Shown piece after piece: positions 43,217 to 54,361 of a stretch of DNA of 64,000 nucleotides (within the stretch, counting starts at the first letter, position 1; every line of letters starts with the position of its first letter). The position numbers and the translations under genes were made by a program. The stretch covers positions 2,254,001-2,318,000 of the forward strand of contig OY282368.1 of NCBI GenBank assembly GCA_958295725.1, written 5' to 3'. This stretch comes from an uncultured Alphaproteobacteria bacterium. GTDB taxonomy: Bacteria; Pseudomonadota; Alphaproteobacteria; UBA2966. Under the pieces are notes generated by a model. That model did no database searches. It worked only from the letters and a program-made list of their open reading frames with translations, and was not told the origin of the DNA.

Positions 43217-44337
43217 TCCTTCCCACGCGCGCCGACCCGTCGGTCATCGGCAAGTGGTGGTGGACGGTTGACCGCTGGATGCTGGTGGCGCTCGTCGCTC
43301 TTTCCATCCTCGGCATCGTCATGGTGACGGCGGCGAGTCCGGCCATCGCCGAACGCCTGGGCCTCGAGTCGTTCCATTTCGTCCGTCGGCAGTTCGTTTT
43401 CCTGATGCCCGCGCTCGCCATCATGATCGGCGTCTCGCTGCTCTCCCCATTGGCCATTCGTCGTCTCTCCGTCGTGGGACTGGTGCTCACCCTGCTGGGA
43501 CTCCTGGCGACGGTCGTGGTCGGGCACGAAGTCAACGGGGCCGCCCGCTGGGTCAAGCTGGGTCCCTTGGTCGTGCAACCGTCGGAGTTCGTGAAGCCGA
43601 CGCTGGCCATCGTCACGGCGTGGATGCTCGCCGAACGGCACAAGGACGAGGATTTTCCCGGCTACGGCATCGCCAGCGCCTTGGTGTTGGTGGTGCTGGC
43701 GTTCCTGGTCATGCAGCCCGATTTCGGAATGGCCGTCGTGGTCGGAACGATCTTTTTCGCACAGTTGTTCATGGCCGGCATGCCGACGACCTGGGTCGCC
43801 GTGCTGGTCGTGGCCGGTCTCGGCGGCGTGTCCCTGGCTTACACGTTGCTGCCGCACGTAACCAGCCGCATCGACCGCTTCCTGGATCCGGCGAGCGGCG
43901 ATTCCTACCAGATCGACAAGTCGATCGAAGCCTTCGCGAACGGCGGCGTGCTGGGAAGAGGACCGGGCGAGGGAACCGTCAAACTGGCCCTGCCGGACGC
44001 GCACAGCGATTTCATCTTCGCGGTCGTGGGAGAGGAGTTCGGGCTCTTCGCCGGGCTGACCATCGTCGCCGTGTTCGCCTTCATCGTCCTGCGCGGCTTC
44101 TATCGAATACTTCAGGAACGAAACATCTTCGTACTGTTGGCGACGGGCGGTCTTCTCGTGCAATTCGGCGCCCAGGCCGTCGTCAACATGGGCGTCAACA
44201 TGAGGCTCCTTCCGGCGAAGGGAATAACCCTGCCCTTCATTTCATACGGAGGGTCCTCGCTGCTCGCGCTGGCCCTGGCCATGGGCATGGTGCTCGGTTT
44301 GACCCGGCGCCGCGGCGGATGGGGGACCGCGACATGA
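43213..44337 (+). CDS. ftsW: Septal peptidoglycan polymerase FtsW
   Basis: This 374-residue SEDS glycosyltransferase has about ten membrane segments. It polymerises lipid II at the septum together with FtsI. Family marks are ARWVKLGPLVVQPSEFVK, MQPDFGMAVVV, RIDRFLDPASGDSYQIDKS and the C-terminal LLPAKGITLPFISYGGSSL. The ATG overlaps the murD stop, and its stop overlaps the murG start. Confidence 0.95.
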   Translation: MILPTRADPSVIGKWWWTVDRWMLVALVALSILGIVMVTAASPAIAERLGLESFHFVRRQFVFLMPALAIMIGVSLLSPLAIRRLSVVGLVLTLLGLLATVVVGHEVNGAARWVKLGPLVVQPSEFVKPTLAIVTAWMLAERHKDEDFPGYGIASALVLVVLAFLVMQPDFGMAVVVGTIFFAQLFMAGMPTTWVAVLVVAGLGGVSLAYTLLPHVTSRIDRFLDPASGDSYQIDKSIEAFANGGVLGRGPGEGTVKLALPDAHSDFIFAVVGEEFGLFAGLTIVAVFAFIVLRGFYRILQERNIFVLLATGGLLVQFGAQAVVNMGVNMRLLPAKGITLPFISYGGSSLLALALAMGMVLGLTRRRGGWGTAT

Positions 44338-45485
44338 GCGGTCGGCCCATCGTATTGGCGACCGGGGGCACCGGCGGCCATATGTTCCCGGCGCTGGCGC
44401 TCGCGGACGAACTGCTGCTTCGGGACCGGCGTCCCGTCATCGTGACCGACGGACGCGGCGCCGCGCGGTCCGCCTCCGATCCCCGCGTCGATGTCCGCGT
44501 CGTCCGAACCGGAACGTTCACCGGCCGAACCGCGCTCGGGAAGGCGAGAGGGTTCGCCGACATCGCAGCGGGGTGCTGGGAGGCCCGGCGCATTCTCAAG
44601 GAGGTCGCCCCGGCCATCGCGGTCGGTTTCGGCGGATATCCGTCCCTGCCCACGATGTTGGCCGCGACGTACGGCGGCATGCGGACGATGATCCATGAAC
44701 AGAATGCCGTTCTCGGTCGGGTCAACCGGCTGCTCGCCTCGCGGGTCGACTCGATCGCCGTGACCTCCCCGGGTACCCGGCAACTTTCTCCGGGCGCTCG
44801 CGCGCGGGCCGCGGTAGTCGGAAATCCCGTCCGCGATGCCATCGTGACGGTTCGGGAGGTTCCGTACACGATTCCGGACGAAACCACGCCGTTGGAACTG
44901 TTGGTTTTTGGCGGTAGCCAAGGCACCGTCGTGTTTTCCGACGTCGTGCCCCGGGCCCTGATCGAGTTGCCCGAGCGGTACCGGGCGCGCCTCCGGGTGA
45001 CGCAGCAGTGCCGTCCGGAGGATCTGGAGCGTGTCGGAAATGTCTATGCTGACGCCGGCATCGTCGCGGACCTGTCCACGTTTTTCGCCGACCTGCCCGC
45101 GCGGCTGACCGTCGCCCATGCCGTGATCGCGCGGGCCGGCGCTTCGACGATCAGCGAATTGACGGTCGCGGGGCGGCCGGGCGTCCTCATCCCCTATTCC
45201 CACGCCACCGACGATCACCAGACGGCCAATGCCCGGACGTTGGCCGACGAGGGCGCGGCCTGGTTGATGCCGGAGAGGCGGTTGTCCCCGCGCGCGCTCG
45301 CGGAAACTCTCGAAAGGTTGTTCGAGAATCCGGCTCTTCTCGCCGACGTTGCCCGGAAAGCACGCGGTCTCGGCCGCCCCGGCGCGGCCCGTGAGCTGGC
45401 GGACGCCGTCTGCCGGATGGCATCGCCCGACAGCTGCCCGGGCCACGGCGTCGTCGCCGGCCATCCCCGGGAGGAAGCGGCATGA
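44334..45485 (+). CDS. murG: UDP-GlcNAc:lipid I GlcNAc transferase MurG
   Basis: This 383-residue GT28-family glycosyltransferase on the cytoplasmic face of the membrane makes lipid II. It has [21 protein letters not shown] at the start, [30 protein letters not shown], a second glycine-rich VFGGSQG and [21 protein letters not shown]. The C-terminal 25 residues are not conserved. It overlaps murC by four bases. Confidence 0.96.
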   Translation: MSGRPIVLATGGTGGHMFPALALADELLLRDRRPVIVTDGRGAARSASDPRVDVRVVRTGTFTGRTALGKARGFADIAAGCWEARRILKEVAPAIAVGFGGYPSLPTMLAATYGGMRTMIHEQNAVLGRVNRLLASRVDSIAVTSPGTRQLSPGARARAAVVGNPVRDAIVTVREVPYTIPDETTPLELLVFGGSQGTVVFSDVVPRALIELPERYRARLRVTQQCRPEDLERVGNVYADAGIVADLSTFFADLPARLTVAHAVIARAGASTISELTVAGRPGVLIPYSHATDDHQTANARTLADEGAAWLMPERRLSPRALAETLERLFENPALLADVARKARGLGRPGAARELADAVCRMASPDSCPGHGVVAGHPREEAA

Positions 45486-46921
45486 AGTCCCTTCCCCTCG
45501 ATATCGGCCTGATCCATTTCGTAGGTATCGGCGGCATCGGCATGAGCGGCATCGCGGAAGTGATGCATAATCTCAACTACCGGGTTCAGGGCAGCGACAT
45601 CGCCGATAACGCCAGCGTCCAACGGCTTCGCGACAAGGGGGTCGGCGTCATGCTGGGCCACGACGCATCAAACGTCGATGGCGTCGCCGTGGTTGTCGCT
45701 TCCTCCGCGATCAAGCCGGACAATCCTGAAATCGTGGCGGCCCGCGAGAGATTGGTGCCCGTCGTTCGTCGCGCCGAGATGCTCGCCGAACTCATGAGGC
45801 TGAAGTGGTCGATCTCGGTCGGCGGCACCCACGGCAAGACCACCACGACCTCCCTCGTCGCGGCGCTTCTGGACGCCGCCGACTACGACCCGACCGTAAT
45901 CAACGGCGGAATCATAAACGCCTACGGCACCAACGCCCGTCTCGGCGAGGGGGAGTGGATGGTGGTCGAGGCCGACGAGTCCGATGGCACGTTCGTCAAA
46001 CTTCCGTCGACGATCGCCGTCGTGACCAATATCGATCGCGAGCACATGGACTTCTACGGGACGTTCGACGCGGAACGCGCGGCGTTCCAAGCGTTCGTGG
46101 AGAACGTCCCGTTCTACGGGCTTCTGGTCCTGTGCATCGACCATCCGGAAGTCCAGGCCATGATCGGGCGGATTTCCGATCGTCGGATCGTCACCTACGG
46201 GCTCAGTCCCCAGGCCGATTTCAGAGGGGCGAACCCGACGTTCTCGTCGGACGGCGCCCGATTCGACGCGATCATCAAGGGCCGCCACGGAACGACGGCA
46301 ACGACTCTCGAACGACTCGAACTCCCGATGTTCGGGGTGCACAACGTGCGGAACGCTCTTGCGGCGGTCGCCGTGGCCTGGGAGATGGGTCTCGCGCCCG
46401 AAACGATCCGGCGCGGCCTGTCGGAGTTTACCGGGGTGAAACGCCGCTTCACCAAGACGGGGGAGGCCGGCGGCGTCACCGTGATCGACGACTACGGTCA
46501 CCACCCGACCGAAATCGGCGCCGTTCTCGCGGCCGCCCGCAAGACATGCGATCGCCGGATCGTGGCGATCGTCCAGCCTCACCGGTATACCCGATTGCAC
46601 GACCTGTTCGATGCGTTCTGCCGTTGTTTCCACGACGCCGACACGATCATCGTGGCGGACGTCTACGCGGCGGGCGAACAGCCGATGCCGGGTGTCGATC
46701 GCGATACCCTCGTGTCCGGGCTGCGTGAACACGGCCATCGGCATGTGGTCGCCCTCGAAGATCCCGATCAACTGGCCGCGCTGGTCGCGGAACACACCCG
46801 GCCCGGCGACCTCGCGATCTGTCTGGGAGCTGGAAACATCACGGCATGGGCGAACGAACTGCCGCGGCAATTGGCCGAGATTCTGACACGACGGAACCAG
46901 ATCCGTCGGGGAGTCGGATGA
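45482..46921 (+). CDS. murC: UDP-N-acetylmuramate:L-alanine ligase MurC
   Basis: This 479-residue Mur ligase adds the first amino acid of the stem. The [19 protein letters not shown] start, the ATP motif [40 protein letters not shown] and [10 protein letters not shown] are diagnostic. It overlaps murG and murB by four bases each. Confidence 0.96.
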   Translation: MKSLPLDIGLIHFVGIGGIGMSGIAEVMHNLNYRVQGSDIADNASVQRLRDKGVGVMLGHDASNVDGVAVVVASSAIKPDNPEIVAARERLVPVVRRAEMLAELMRLKWSISVGGTHGKTTTTSLVAALLDAADYDPTVINGGIINAYGTNARLGEGEWMVVEADESDGTFVKLPSTIAVVTNIDREHMDFYGTFDAERAAFQAFVENVPFYGLLVLCIDHPEVQAMIGRISDRRIVTYGLSPQADFRGANPTFSSDGARFDAIIKGRHGTTATTLERLELPMFGVHNVRNALAAVAVAWEMGLAPETIRRGLSEFTGVKRRFTKTGEAGGVTVIDDYGHHPTEIGAVLAAARKTCDRRIVAIVQPHRYTRLHDLFDAFCRCFHDADTIIVADVYAAGEQPMPGVDRDTLVSGLREHGHRHVVALEDPDQLAALVAEHTRPGDLAICLGAGNITAWANELPRQLAEILTRRNQIRRGVG

Positions 46922-47898
46922 TGGCCGCTTCCGCGTTCCAGCTTCGTCGCCTTCTCGATCGGTTGCCGACGCCACGCGGAGAACTCCGGGCGGATGCCCC
47001 ACTCGCCAAGGGGACCTGGTTCCGGGTGGGCGGTTCCGCCGAAGCCCTGTTCCGGCCGCGGGACATCGACGATCTGACCGAATTTCTGAAGGCGAAGCCC
47101 GCCGATATCCCCGTCACGGTCCTCGGCGCAGGGACGAACCTCCTGATCCGCGACGGCGGCGTCGACGGCGTCGTCGTCCGTCTCGGCAAGGCGTTCGCCG
47201 GGATTCGCGTCGAGGACGATCGGGTCGTCGCCGGCGGCGCGGCGATGGACGTCAACGTCGCTCGCGCGGCCGCCGGCGCGAACCTTGCGGGCCTGGAGTT
47301 TCTGAGCGGTATTCCGGGCACGATCGGCGGCGCCGTCAGGATGAACGCCGGCGCCTACGGACGCGAGCTGCGGGACGTTATCGTCTCCGCCGACGCCGTC
47401 GATCCTCGGGGCGGCCGTCATGCGTTGAAGGGGCCGGAACTGGGCTTCACCTATCGGGCATGCGCGATCCCGGAGTCGTGGATATTCGTATCCGTCACGC
47501 TCCGGGGGAGCAGGGGCGCGTCCGGAGCCATTCGGACGAGCATGGCCTCGGTTCGAGCCGCGCGAGCGGAGAGTCAACCCATCCGCTCGAAGACCGGCGG
47601 CAGCACGTTCACCAATCCGACCGGACCGGAAGCGGGCGGCGCCAAGGCGTGGGAGCTTATCGACCGGGCCGGATGCCGGGGTCTCCGGCGCGGCGACGCC
47701 GTGGTGTCCAACCTGCATTGCAATTTCCTCGTCAACGACGGGGCCGCCACCGCCGCCGATCTGGAGGCTCTGGGGGAGGAGGTTCGACGGCGGGTGGCCG
47801 AGAACTCCGGCGTTGTTCTGCACTGGGAGATCCGGCGGATCGGCAAACACGACCGCGCGTTCCTCGCGCGGACCCCGTCGGCGCGGGACGAGGCATAG
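46918..47898 (+). CDS. murB: UDP-N-acetylenolpyruvoylglucosamine reductase MurB
   Basis: This 326-residue FAD enzyme reduces the enolpyruvyl group to form UDP-MurNAc with NADPH. FAD-binding segments are [29 protein letters not shown] and [32 protein letters not shown] carries the proton-donor Ser, and the type I tail shows [21 protein letters not shown]. The start is the ATG at 46918 overlapping the murC stop; a second ATG follows it directly. Confidence 0.95.
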   Translation: MMAASAFQLRRLLDRLPTPRGELRADAPLAKGTWFRVGGSAEALFRPRDIDDLTEFLKAKPADIPVTVLGAGTNLLIRDGGVDGVVVRLGKAFAGIRVEDDRVVAGGAAMDVNVARAAAGANLAGLEFLSGIPGTIGGAVRMNAGAYGRELRDVIVSADAVDPRGGRHALKGPELGFTYRACAIPESWIFVSVTLRGSRGASGAIRTSMASVRAARAESQPIRSKTGGSTFTNPTGPEAGGAKAWELIDRAGCRGLRRGDAVVSNLHCNFLVNDGAATAADLEALGEEVRRRVAENSGVVLHWEIRRIGKHDRAFLARTPSARDEA

Positions 47899-48812
47899 TG
47901 AACATGCACATCGCGGTCCTCATGGGCGGCTGGTCGACCGAGCGCCAGGTGTCGCTCGTCACCGGAGCGGAGGTGACCGCCGCTCTGAAGGACGACGGCT
48001 ATCGCGTCACCTCCGTCGATGTCGGATCCGACGTCTTCGATGTCCTCTCGGACCTCAAGCCGGACGTCGCGTTCAACGCGCTCCACGGACGTTTCGGCGA
48101 GGACGGCTGCATTCAGGGGATGCTCGAGGTTCTCGATATCCCCTACACGCACTCCGGCGTTCTCGCCTCGGCCCTCGCCATGGACAAACCGCGCGCCCGG
48201 CGCATGTTCGAGTCCGTCTCCATTCCCTGCCCGGAAGGAAGGGTCGTGCGCCGGGACGAGGTTCTGGAAGGCGCGATCTTCGATCCGCCTTACGTCCTGA
48301 AGCCGACCAACGAAGGCTCCAGTGTCGGGGTACGTCTTGTCTTCGAGGGCGACAACACGCCGCCGCTCGACGAATCCAACTGGGCCTACGGCGAATACGT
48401 GCTGATCGAGAAGTACATCCCGGGACGCGAGATACAGGTGGCCGTCATGGACGATGAAGCCCTCGGCGCCATCGAGATCCGTCCCAGGAAGAGGTTTTAC
48501 GACTACGAGGCCAAGTACACGGACGGATGGGCCGAGCACCTCATGCCTGCCGACATTCCCGAAGCCGATTATCGGGAGAGCTTGCGGCTCGCCGAGCTCG
48601 CGCACCGGACCCTGGGATGCCGTGGCGTCACGCGATCGGATCTGCGCTACGACGATACGGTGAGCGGTCGGACCCGCTTCTACATGCTCGAGTTGAACAC
48701 CCAGCCCGGGATGACTCCGCTGTCCCTGGTTCCCGAAATCGCGGCTCACGCCGGAGTTTCCTTCTCCGAACTGGTGCGACATCTGGTTCGGGACGCGGGG
48801 TGCCGACGATGA
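47898..48812 (+). CDS. ddl: D-alanine:D-alanine ligase
   Basis: This 304-residue ATP-grasp ligase makes the D-Ala-D-Ala used by MurF. HIAVLMGGWSTERQVSL starts the N-terminal domain, LHGRFGEDGCIQGMLE, YTHSGVLASALAMDK and PYVLKPTNEGSSVGV follow, and the metal site is ELNTQPGMTPLSLVPE. The GTG at 47898 overlaps the murB stop by one base; an ATG two codons on is possible. The stop overlaps the ftsQ start. Confidence 0.95.
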   Translation: MNMHIAVLMGGWSTERQVSLVTGAEVTAALKDDGYRVTSVDVGSDVFDVLSDLKPDVAFNALHGRFGEDGCIQGMLEVLDIPYTHSGVLASALAMDKPRARRMFESVSIPCPEGRVVRRDEVLEGAIFDPPYVLKPTNEGSSVGVRLVFEGDNTPPLDESNWAYGEYVLIEKYIPGREIQVAVMDDEALGAIEIRPRKRFYDYEAKYTDGWAEHLMPADIPEADYRESLRLAELAHRTLGCRGVTRSDLRYDDTVSGRTRFYMLELNTQPGMTPLSLVPEIAAHAGVSFSELVRHLVRDAGCRR

Positions 48813-49708
48813 CATTCGACGATCCGGGCGCGCTCCTTCGGGGCTTGGCGAATATCTTTCGGGCGCCGCGGCCGTCGCGGGACCGTCCCGCCGGACGCCG
48901 CGGCCGTGTCCCATGGCCCTCCGCGCTCAAGAGGCTGAACGGTGTCGCGGTCCTTTTCCTCGTCGTGGCCGCCGTGTCCGCCGTCGGCCTTCACTGGCCG
49001 CACCGGAGTGGCGGCCTTGAAGGTCTCGCCACGAGCGTCGAGGTCGAAATCTACCGCCTGATCCCATGGAATGGCCTCGCGGTCGGCGAAATCGTCGTCA
49101 CGGGGCGCCATCATGCGACCGAAGCCGATATCGCCGCCGCGCTGGGCGTGCGGAAAGGGGAACCACTGTTCGATGTGGATCCCCGAAAGGTTCGTGAGCG
49201 CATCGAGGCCCTGGGTTGGGTGCGGTCGGCTTCCGTGCGTCGAAGATTTCCCGACGCGATTCTGGTCAACATCGTCGAGCGTCGTCCCTTCGCCTTGTGG
49301 CAGCGACAGGGTCGCGTCTCCCTCGTCGATCGTGACGGAGAGCTGATCGGGTCCCGGGATCTCGACCGGTTCGACCGGCTGCCGGTCGTGGTGGGCGACG
49401 ACGCGCCTCGGCACGTCGGCCACCTGGTCGCCGTGTTGGCGCGGCAACCCGCGTTGCTGGGTCGAATCGAGTCCGCGACGCGTGTTTCCAGACGGCGTTG
49501 GGACCTGCAATTGCGTGGCGGCCTGACCGTTCGATTGCCGGAAGAGGATTTGGCCGGGGCCTGGGATTTCCTCGCCACGCTGGCGACGGATCATCGACTT
49601 CTCGAGCGGGACGTGATCGCCATCGATCTGCGCGTGAAGGACCGTTTCGCCGTGACGCTGGGACCGGCCAGCGCGGTTACGCACCGAGGCGAAGGACGGA
49701 GTACGTGA
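48809..49708 (+). CDS. ftsQ: Cell division protein FtsQ
   Basis: This 299-residue bitopic protein has a basic cytoplasmic N-terminus, one membrane helix (about residues 44-61, VAVLFLVVAAVSAVGL), and a periplasmic POTRA domain (VGEIVVTGRHHATEADI, GEPLFDVDPRKVRERIEALG, VRSASVRRRFPDAILVNIVE) followed by the FtsQ/DivIB beta domain. It links FtsL/FtsB to the early divisome. It overlaps ddl by four bases. Confidence 0.93.
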   Translation: MTFDDPGALLRGLANIFRAPRPSRDRPAGRRGRVPWPSALKRLNGVAVLFLVVAAVSAVGLHWPHRSGGLEGLATSVEVEIYRLIPWNGLAVGEIVVTGRHHATEADIAAALGVRKGEPLFDVDPRKVRERIEALGWVRSASVRRRFPDAILVNIVERRPFALWQRQGRVSLVDRDGELIGSRDLDRFDRLPVVVGDDAPRHVGHLVAVLARQPALLGRIESATRVSRRRWDLQLRGGLTVRLPEEDLAGAWDFLATLATDHRLLERDVIAIDLRVKDRFAVTLGPASAVTHRGEGRST

Positions 49709-49710
49709 GG

Positions 49711-50991
49711 ATGAACGTGCTGCTGCCCATTCAGGACTCCCGCGCCATGCGTGTAATGCGGAGCGGATCAATCGCCGCGCTCGATATCGGGACTACGAAG
49801 GTTTGCTGTTTCGTCGCCCGCGTCGACCCGCAGGAGGGCGTACGCGTCGTCGGTATCGGCCATCAGTCGTCCCGGGGTCTTCGAGGCGGAACGGTGATCG
49901 ACCTCGAGGCCACCGAGACCGCCATCCGGGGCGCAGTGGATGTGGCGGAGCGCATGGCGGGAGAGACCGTCAAGCGGGTCTTCGTCAATCTGTCCTGTGG
50001 CGATCCGGTGTCACATACGATCGGGGTCGAGGTGTCCACCTCCGGTCACGAGATCGAGGATGCGGACCTCCAGCATGTCCTGCGCCAGGGGATGGCGCGA
50101 ATCGAGTCCGGGGAGCGCGAGGTCGTGCATGCGGTTCCCGGGTCCTTCACGATCGATGGTACGGGCGGCGTTCGAGAGCCGCGAGGAATGGTGGGCTCCC
50201 GGCTCGGGGTCGATATGCACATCGTGACGGCGGCCATCGGTCCGCTGCGCAACGTCCAGATATGCGTCGAGCGCGCCATGCTGGAGCTCGAGGGGCTGGT
50301 GTTGTCCGGGTACGCCGCCGGCCTTTCGAGTCTGGTCGACGATGAACGGAATCTCGGTGTGACCCTGCTGGATATGGGCGGCGGAACCACGTCCATCGTG
50401 GTGTTCGTCGAGGGAAATCTGGTGTTCGCCGACGTCGTGCCGCTCGGTGGCCAACATGTCACCAACGACATTGCCCGGGGATTGGCGACTCCCACGGCAC
50501 AGGCCGAGCGAATGAAGACGCTTTTCGGGAACGCCATGCCGAGCCCGGCCGACGAACGCGACATGATCGATGTGCCGCGGGTCGGCGAGGCGGATCTGGC
50601 CGCGGCCAATCACGTCCCCCGTTCGGTTTTGACGGGGATCATTCAGCCCCGGCTGGAAGAGACGCTGGAAATGGTTCGCGATCGTCTGAAGTTCTCGGGA
50701 ACGGCTCGCATTTCCGGCAGGCGGCTGGTGTTGACCGGCGGCGCCAGCCAGCTCCAGGGCGTGGGGGAACTGGCGTCCCGTGTGTTGGACAAGCAGGTTC
50801 GCATCGGCCGACCGGTCGCAATCCGCGGACTGGCCGAGGCGACCGGCGGGGCCGCCTTCGCCGCCTGCGCCGGCCTTCTCGTATACGGCGCCCATGGATA
50901 CGCCGAACCGTTTCAGTCGCTCGACGACTCGGCGTGCGACTCGCGCCGCGGTCTGGCGCGAGTCGGTCGATGGCTGAAACGGAACTTCTAA
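49711..50991 (+). CDS. ftsA: Cell division protein FtsA
   Basis: This 426-residue actin-like ATPase tethers FtsZ to the membrane. It has IAALDIGTTKVCCFVAR, the SHUTS2-type SHTIGVEVSTSGHEI, LLDMGGGTTSIVVF and a C-terminal LVLTGGASQLQGV. The ending GLARVGRWLKRNF is an amphipathic membrane-targeting helix, as in most FtsA. GTGAGG serves as ribosome site directly before the ATG, two bases after ftsQ. Confidence 0.95.
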   Translation: MNVLLPIQDSRAMRVMRSGSIAALDIGTTKVCCFVARVDPQEGVRVVGIGHQSSRGLRGGTVIDLEATETAIRGAVDVAERMAGETVKRVFVNLSCGDPVSHTIGVEVSTSGHEIEDADLQHVLRQGMARIESGEREVVHAVPGSFTIDGTGGVREPRGMVGSRLGVDMHIVTAAIGPLRNVQICVERAMLELEGLVLSGYAAGLSSLVDDERNLGVTLLDMGGGTTSIVVFVEGNLVFADVVPLGGQHVTNDIARGLATPTAQAERMKTLFGNAMPSPADERDMIDVPRVGEADLAAANHVPRSVLTGIIQPRLEETLEMVRDRLKFSGTARISGRRLVLTGGASQLQGVGELASRVLDKQVRIGRPVAIRGLAEATGGAAFAACAGLLVYGAHGYAEPFQSLDDSACDSRRGLARVGRWLKRNF

Positions 50992-51102
50992 CCCGCCGTC
51001 GGCGCTCTCCGCGAACAGGGAAACAAGGCGAGGAACGATGGGAACGATTGATAGAGGACGAACCGCATCGGAAGGATGTAACCACTCAGTAGGAGATGAC
51101 CA

Positions 51103-52851
51103 ATGACCATCAAACTCAGCATGCCCGAAGTCACCGAACTGAAGCCGTGCATTACGGTAGTCGGGGTCGGCGGCGCCGGTGGCAACGCCGTGAACAACAT
51201 GATCAGCGCCCGACTCGAGGGCGTCGATTTCGTCGCGGCCAACACCGACGCGCAGGCGTTGGGCCATTCATTGACGGAACGACGGATTCAGTTGGGCGTC
51301 AATGCTACCCAGGGTCTCGGCGCGGGGTCGAATCCGGAAGCCGGCCGAGAAGCCGCGATCGAAAGCCTCGACGAGATCATGGACCACGTCCAGAACAGCC
51401 ACATGGTGTTCATCACCGCCGGCATGGGGGGGGGGACCGGCACGGGCGCAGCCCCCGTGATCGCCAAGTCGACGCGGGAACGGGGCATCTTGACCGTCGG
51501 TGTCGTCACCAAGCCCTTCCATTTCGAAGGGAGCCGCCGGATGGATATCGCCGACGTGGGAATCGAGGAACTCCAGAGCTATGTCGACACGCTGATAATC
51601 ATTCCCAATCAGAATCTGTTCCGTGTCGCCAATGGGGAAACGACCTTCGCCGACGCTTTCAGGCTGGCGGACGAGGTGTTGTCCCAGGGAGTTCGCGGAG
51701 TCACCGATCTGATGGTCATGCCTGGGCTCATCAACCTCGATTTCGCCGACGTCAGGGCGGTGATGCGGGAGATGGGCAAGGCGATGATGGGCACGGGCGA
51801 GGCCGAGGGCGAAAACAGAGCCATCAAGGCCGCCGAGGCGGCGATCTCCAACCCGTTGCTCGAGGATGTCTCCATGAAGGGTGCGACCGGGTTGTTGATC
51901 AATATCACGGGCGGTCCGGACATGACGCTGATGGAAGTCGACGACGCGGCGGGCAGAGTCCGGGAAGAGGTCGATGCGAATGCCAGCATCATCTTCGGAA
52001 CCAGCCTCGATCCCGAGCTCGAGGGGCGGGTTCGCGTGTCGATTATCGCGACCGGAATCGAATCGGAAGCGGTCACGGCACCGCCCCCGCTCCCACGCCT
52101 TCAGGTCGTCGGCGGCGTTCAGACGGGAACCCCGGCCACCCAGCCCGTGCGACCCGAGGCCGGACGCGCGGAGATGCCGCCGCTCACGATCCCGGAAGGA
52201 CCCATGCCCGGGACTGCCGCGATTCAGCGGGCCATACCGCGCCAGATGGGCGACTCCGCCGCCGCAGACGAGGCCTCCGTATCGGCGAGCCCGCCGGACA
52301 CGGCGGCAAGGGCGGCCGAGGTGGAAGTGGCGATGGAAGCCGATAGCGGCGCGCCGGCAAGCGCGGTGTCGGGACATCGGGAGGAGGCCCGTTCCGACGC
52401 GGATCGGGCCGTTGCCGCGACAACACCGGATACGGCGCCACGGATGCCGCAGGTCGGGGCTTCTTCATCCGCCGACGCGTTCATTCCGCCCAAGCCGGTG
52501 GAGGCGCAATCCCATGCGCCGCGCGTGGAGAAGCCGGAGCCGTTCGCCGAGGCGGCGATGACGAACGGGGGGGGCATGCTTTCCAGTCGTTCCGGTTCTC
52601 CCAGTCTGCTCGAGCGAATGACCGGAACGGGACGGGCACGCAAGTCGAAAGAGACGGCCGATGCGTCGGCGACGACCTCCGGGGCATCGAATACCCGACG
52701 ACCGGAAATCACGAAGACGGACTCCACCCCCGCGACCGCCGCCGAGAGACCGGTGTTGACACGGGTGGAAGCGAGCGACCGCCTCGCGCCGCCTCGGCCC
52801 GACGAGGATTTGCTCGATATTCCGACATTCCTCCGGCGCCCCACGAACTGA
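51103..52851 (+). CDS. ftsZ: Cell division GTPase FtsZ (long C-terminal linker)
   Basis: This 582-residue tubulin homologue forms the Z ring. The GTP-binding GGGTGTG lies at residues 109-115, NTDAQAL and the T7 loop ([11 protein letters not shown]) are present, and the globular part ends near 320. A Pro/Ala/Glu-rich disordered linker of about 240 residues follows, as is common in alphaproteobacteria, ending in the conserved FtsA/ZipA-binding peptide [21 protein letters not shown] precedes the ATG. About 110 bases separate it from ftsA, room for an extra promoter. A run of ten G encodes Gly109-111. Confidence 0.97.
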   Translation: MTIKLSMPEVTELKPCITVVGVGGAGGNAVNNMISARLEGVDFVAANTDAQALGHSLTERRIQLGVNATQGLGAGSNPEAGREAAIESLDEIMDHVQNSHMVFITAGMGGGTGTGAAPVIAKSTRERGILTVGVVTKPFHFEGSRRMDIADVGIEELQSYVDTLIIIPNQNLFRVANGETTFADAFRLADEVLSQGVRGVTDLMVMPGLINLDFADVRAVMREMGKAMMGTGEAEGENRAIKAAEAAISNPLLEDVSMKGATGLLINITGGPDMTLMEVDDAAGRVREEVDANASIIFGTSLDPELEGRVRVSIIATGIESEAVTAPPPLPRLQVVGGVQTGTPATQPVRPEAGRAEMPPLTIPEGPMPGTAAIQRAIPRQMGDSAAADEASVSASPPDTAARAAEVEVAMEADSGAPASAVSGHREEARSDADRAVAATTPDTAPRMPQVGASSSADAFIPPKPVEAQSHAPRVEKPEPFAEAAMTNGGGMLSSRSGSPSLLERMTGTGRARKSKETADASATTSGASNTRRPEITKTDSTPATAAERPVLTRVEASDRLAPPRPDEDLLDIPTFLRRPTN

Positions 52852-53066
52852 CCCCACGGCGGGTTCGCCGTCTCGGTCTCGCCACGTTCCGCGTCGAAGC
52901 GGGCGTGGCGGGATCGTGTAACACTCTGAAATAAAGAGTGATTTGCCGGTATTCACCGAGAACTGTAACAAGATCGCCAAGGAATTCCCGACCGTCATTC
53001 GGTCACTCGATTCGCGTGCCACGCGGGCGTATTCGGATCGTCGCGCGGTGAGACACGGAACGGGCT
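52852..53066 (+). other. ftsZ-lpxC intergenic region with a small hairpin
   Basis: A short inverted repeat CACTCT-GAAATAA-AGAGTG (around 52922-52940) is followed by ATTTG, a possible weak terminator or mRNA-stability hairpin. No gene was seen. An lpxC promoter may lie to its right, but no convincing hexamers were found. Confidence 0.4.
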
Positions 53067-54050
53067 TTGGCGGGAAGCGAGGCTCAGCTTTTGTATTCCA
53101 TCGGACCGGCATTCGCCGGCGAAACGCGTCAACATACGCTCGAGTGCCGGATCAGCTGCGTCGGGGTCGGGCTTCATTCCGGCAAGCGGGTCGCCATGAC
53201 CCTGCATCCGGCGCCGCCAGGGACCGGGATCGTGTTCCGGCGCTCGGACGTCTCTGGAGACGCGGGCCGAATCCCCGCGTTGTGGGATCGTGTTTGCGAC
53301 ACGACGCTATGCAGCACCATTTCGAACGGCGCGGGGACGCGGGTCGCGACCGTCGAGCATCTCATGGCGGCCCTTGCGGGTTGTGAAATCGACAACGCTG
53401 TCGTCGAGCTCGATGGATCGGAAGTGCCGATCATGGATGGGAGCGCCGCGCCCTTCGTTTTCCTGATCGAGTGCGCCGGCATCGTTGCCCAGGCCGCCAC
53501 CAGACGATTCGTTCGGGTCGTCAAGGAAGTCTCGGTAGAGGACGGAGAGCGCCATGTGCGGCTGACTCCGGGCGAGGGATTGTCGGTGGGTATCGAGATC
53601 GATTTCGACAATCCCCATGTCGCCCGGCAGACGCACCGGTTCGAGATCGATGGCCTGACGTTCAAGGACGAGCTCTGTCGCGCCCGGACATTCGGCTTCG
53701 CGACGGACATCGAAGAGATGCGAAACCGAGGCCTCGCCCGGGGCGGTTCCTTGCAGAATGCCGTCGTGGTCGGCCAGGACGGTGTTATCAACGAGGGCGG
53801 GTTGAGGTACGACGACGAGTTCGTTCGCCATAAGGCCCTCGACGTGGTTGGGGATCTCTATCTGGCGGGTGCTCCGATTGTCGGCGCCTACCAGGGTGTT
53901 CGCGCCAGTCATCGATTGAACAATGTCCTGCTGCGGACCTTGTTCGCCGACGGGGAGGCCTGGGAGTTGGTGGGGGCGTCCCGTGGCGGCGACGTCCCGG
54001 CGCGGGGCCGAACGTCGGTGAGCACCATTCCGTTGGCCGCGACCGCATAG
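53067..54050 (+). CDS. lpxC: UDP-3-O-acyl-N-acetylglucosamine deacetylase LpxC
   Basis: This 327-residue zinc amidase carries out the committed step of lipid A synthesis. Zinc ligands are in TVEHLMAALAG and HKALDVVGDLYLAG; CVGVGLHSGKRV starts the domain, and LDGSEVPIMDGSA and ASHRLNNVLLRTL are conserved. The start is ambiguous: TTG at 53067, or a TTG at 53091 (LYSIGPAF), as there is no ATG before the domain. Its presence confirms a lipopolysaccharide-bearing Gram-negative cell. Confidence 0.94.
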   Translation: MAGSEAQLLYSIGPAFAGETRQHTLECRISCVGVGLHSGKRVAMTLHPAPPGTGIVFRRSDVSGDAGRIPALWDRVCDTTLCSTISNGAGTRVATVEHLMAALAGCEIDNAVVELDGSEVPIMDGSAAPFVFLIECAGIVAQAATRRFVRVVKEVSVEDGERHVRLTPGEGLSVGIEIDFDNPHVARQTHRFEIDGLTFKDELCRARTFGFATDIEEMRNRGLARGGSLQNAVVVGQDGVINEGGLRYDDEFVRHKALDVVGDLYLAGAPIVGAYQGVRASHRLNNVLLRTLFADGEAWELVGASRGGDVPARGRTSVSTIPLAATA

Positions 54051-54245
54051 TCCTCTCTCGCTCCCTGCACCTGATCGAGTGGGATAGCCGATTATTCCGG
54101 CATCCGGGCGTGAGCGGTCGCCCCCCACCGGGAGGGGCGCGAACGGACCCTACGGCACTCCCGTCGCTGGACGGGTCTCGCGGACAAACGGGAACTCCCT
54201 TGCCGCGCCCATCCGGCGGCACTTCGAATCGGTCGGTTTCGTTGC

Positions 54246-54251
54246 TATAAT
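54246..54251 (+). promoter_or_regulatory. -10 element, probable bamD promoter
   Basis: A perfect TATAAT (54246-54251) lies in the 310-base gap between lpxC and bamD, about 110 bases before the bamD start. The -35 is poor (TTCGAA at 17-base spacing). A C/G hairpin without a T-run (54119-54139) after lpxC may separate the transcripts. Confidence 0.5.
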
Positions 54252-54361
54252 CTTCGTCTTCGGCCGGACCCGGCGCAGGGCACCGCGTACCTCTCGGACG
54301 TTCAACTGAATCCTTTGCCGAACCTGGAATGACTCCCTCCCGCGGCGATATATGCGTGTCG

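Noticed and set aside
54119..54139. Terminator after lpxC
   Set aside because: A CGCCCC/GGGGCG hairpin is present but there is no T-run, so it is not reported as a terminator.
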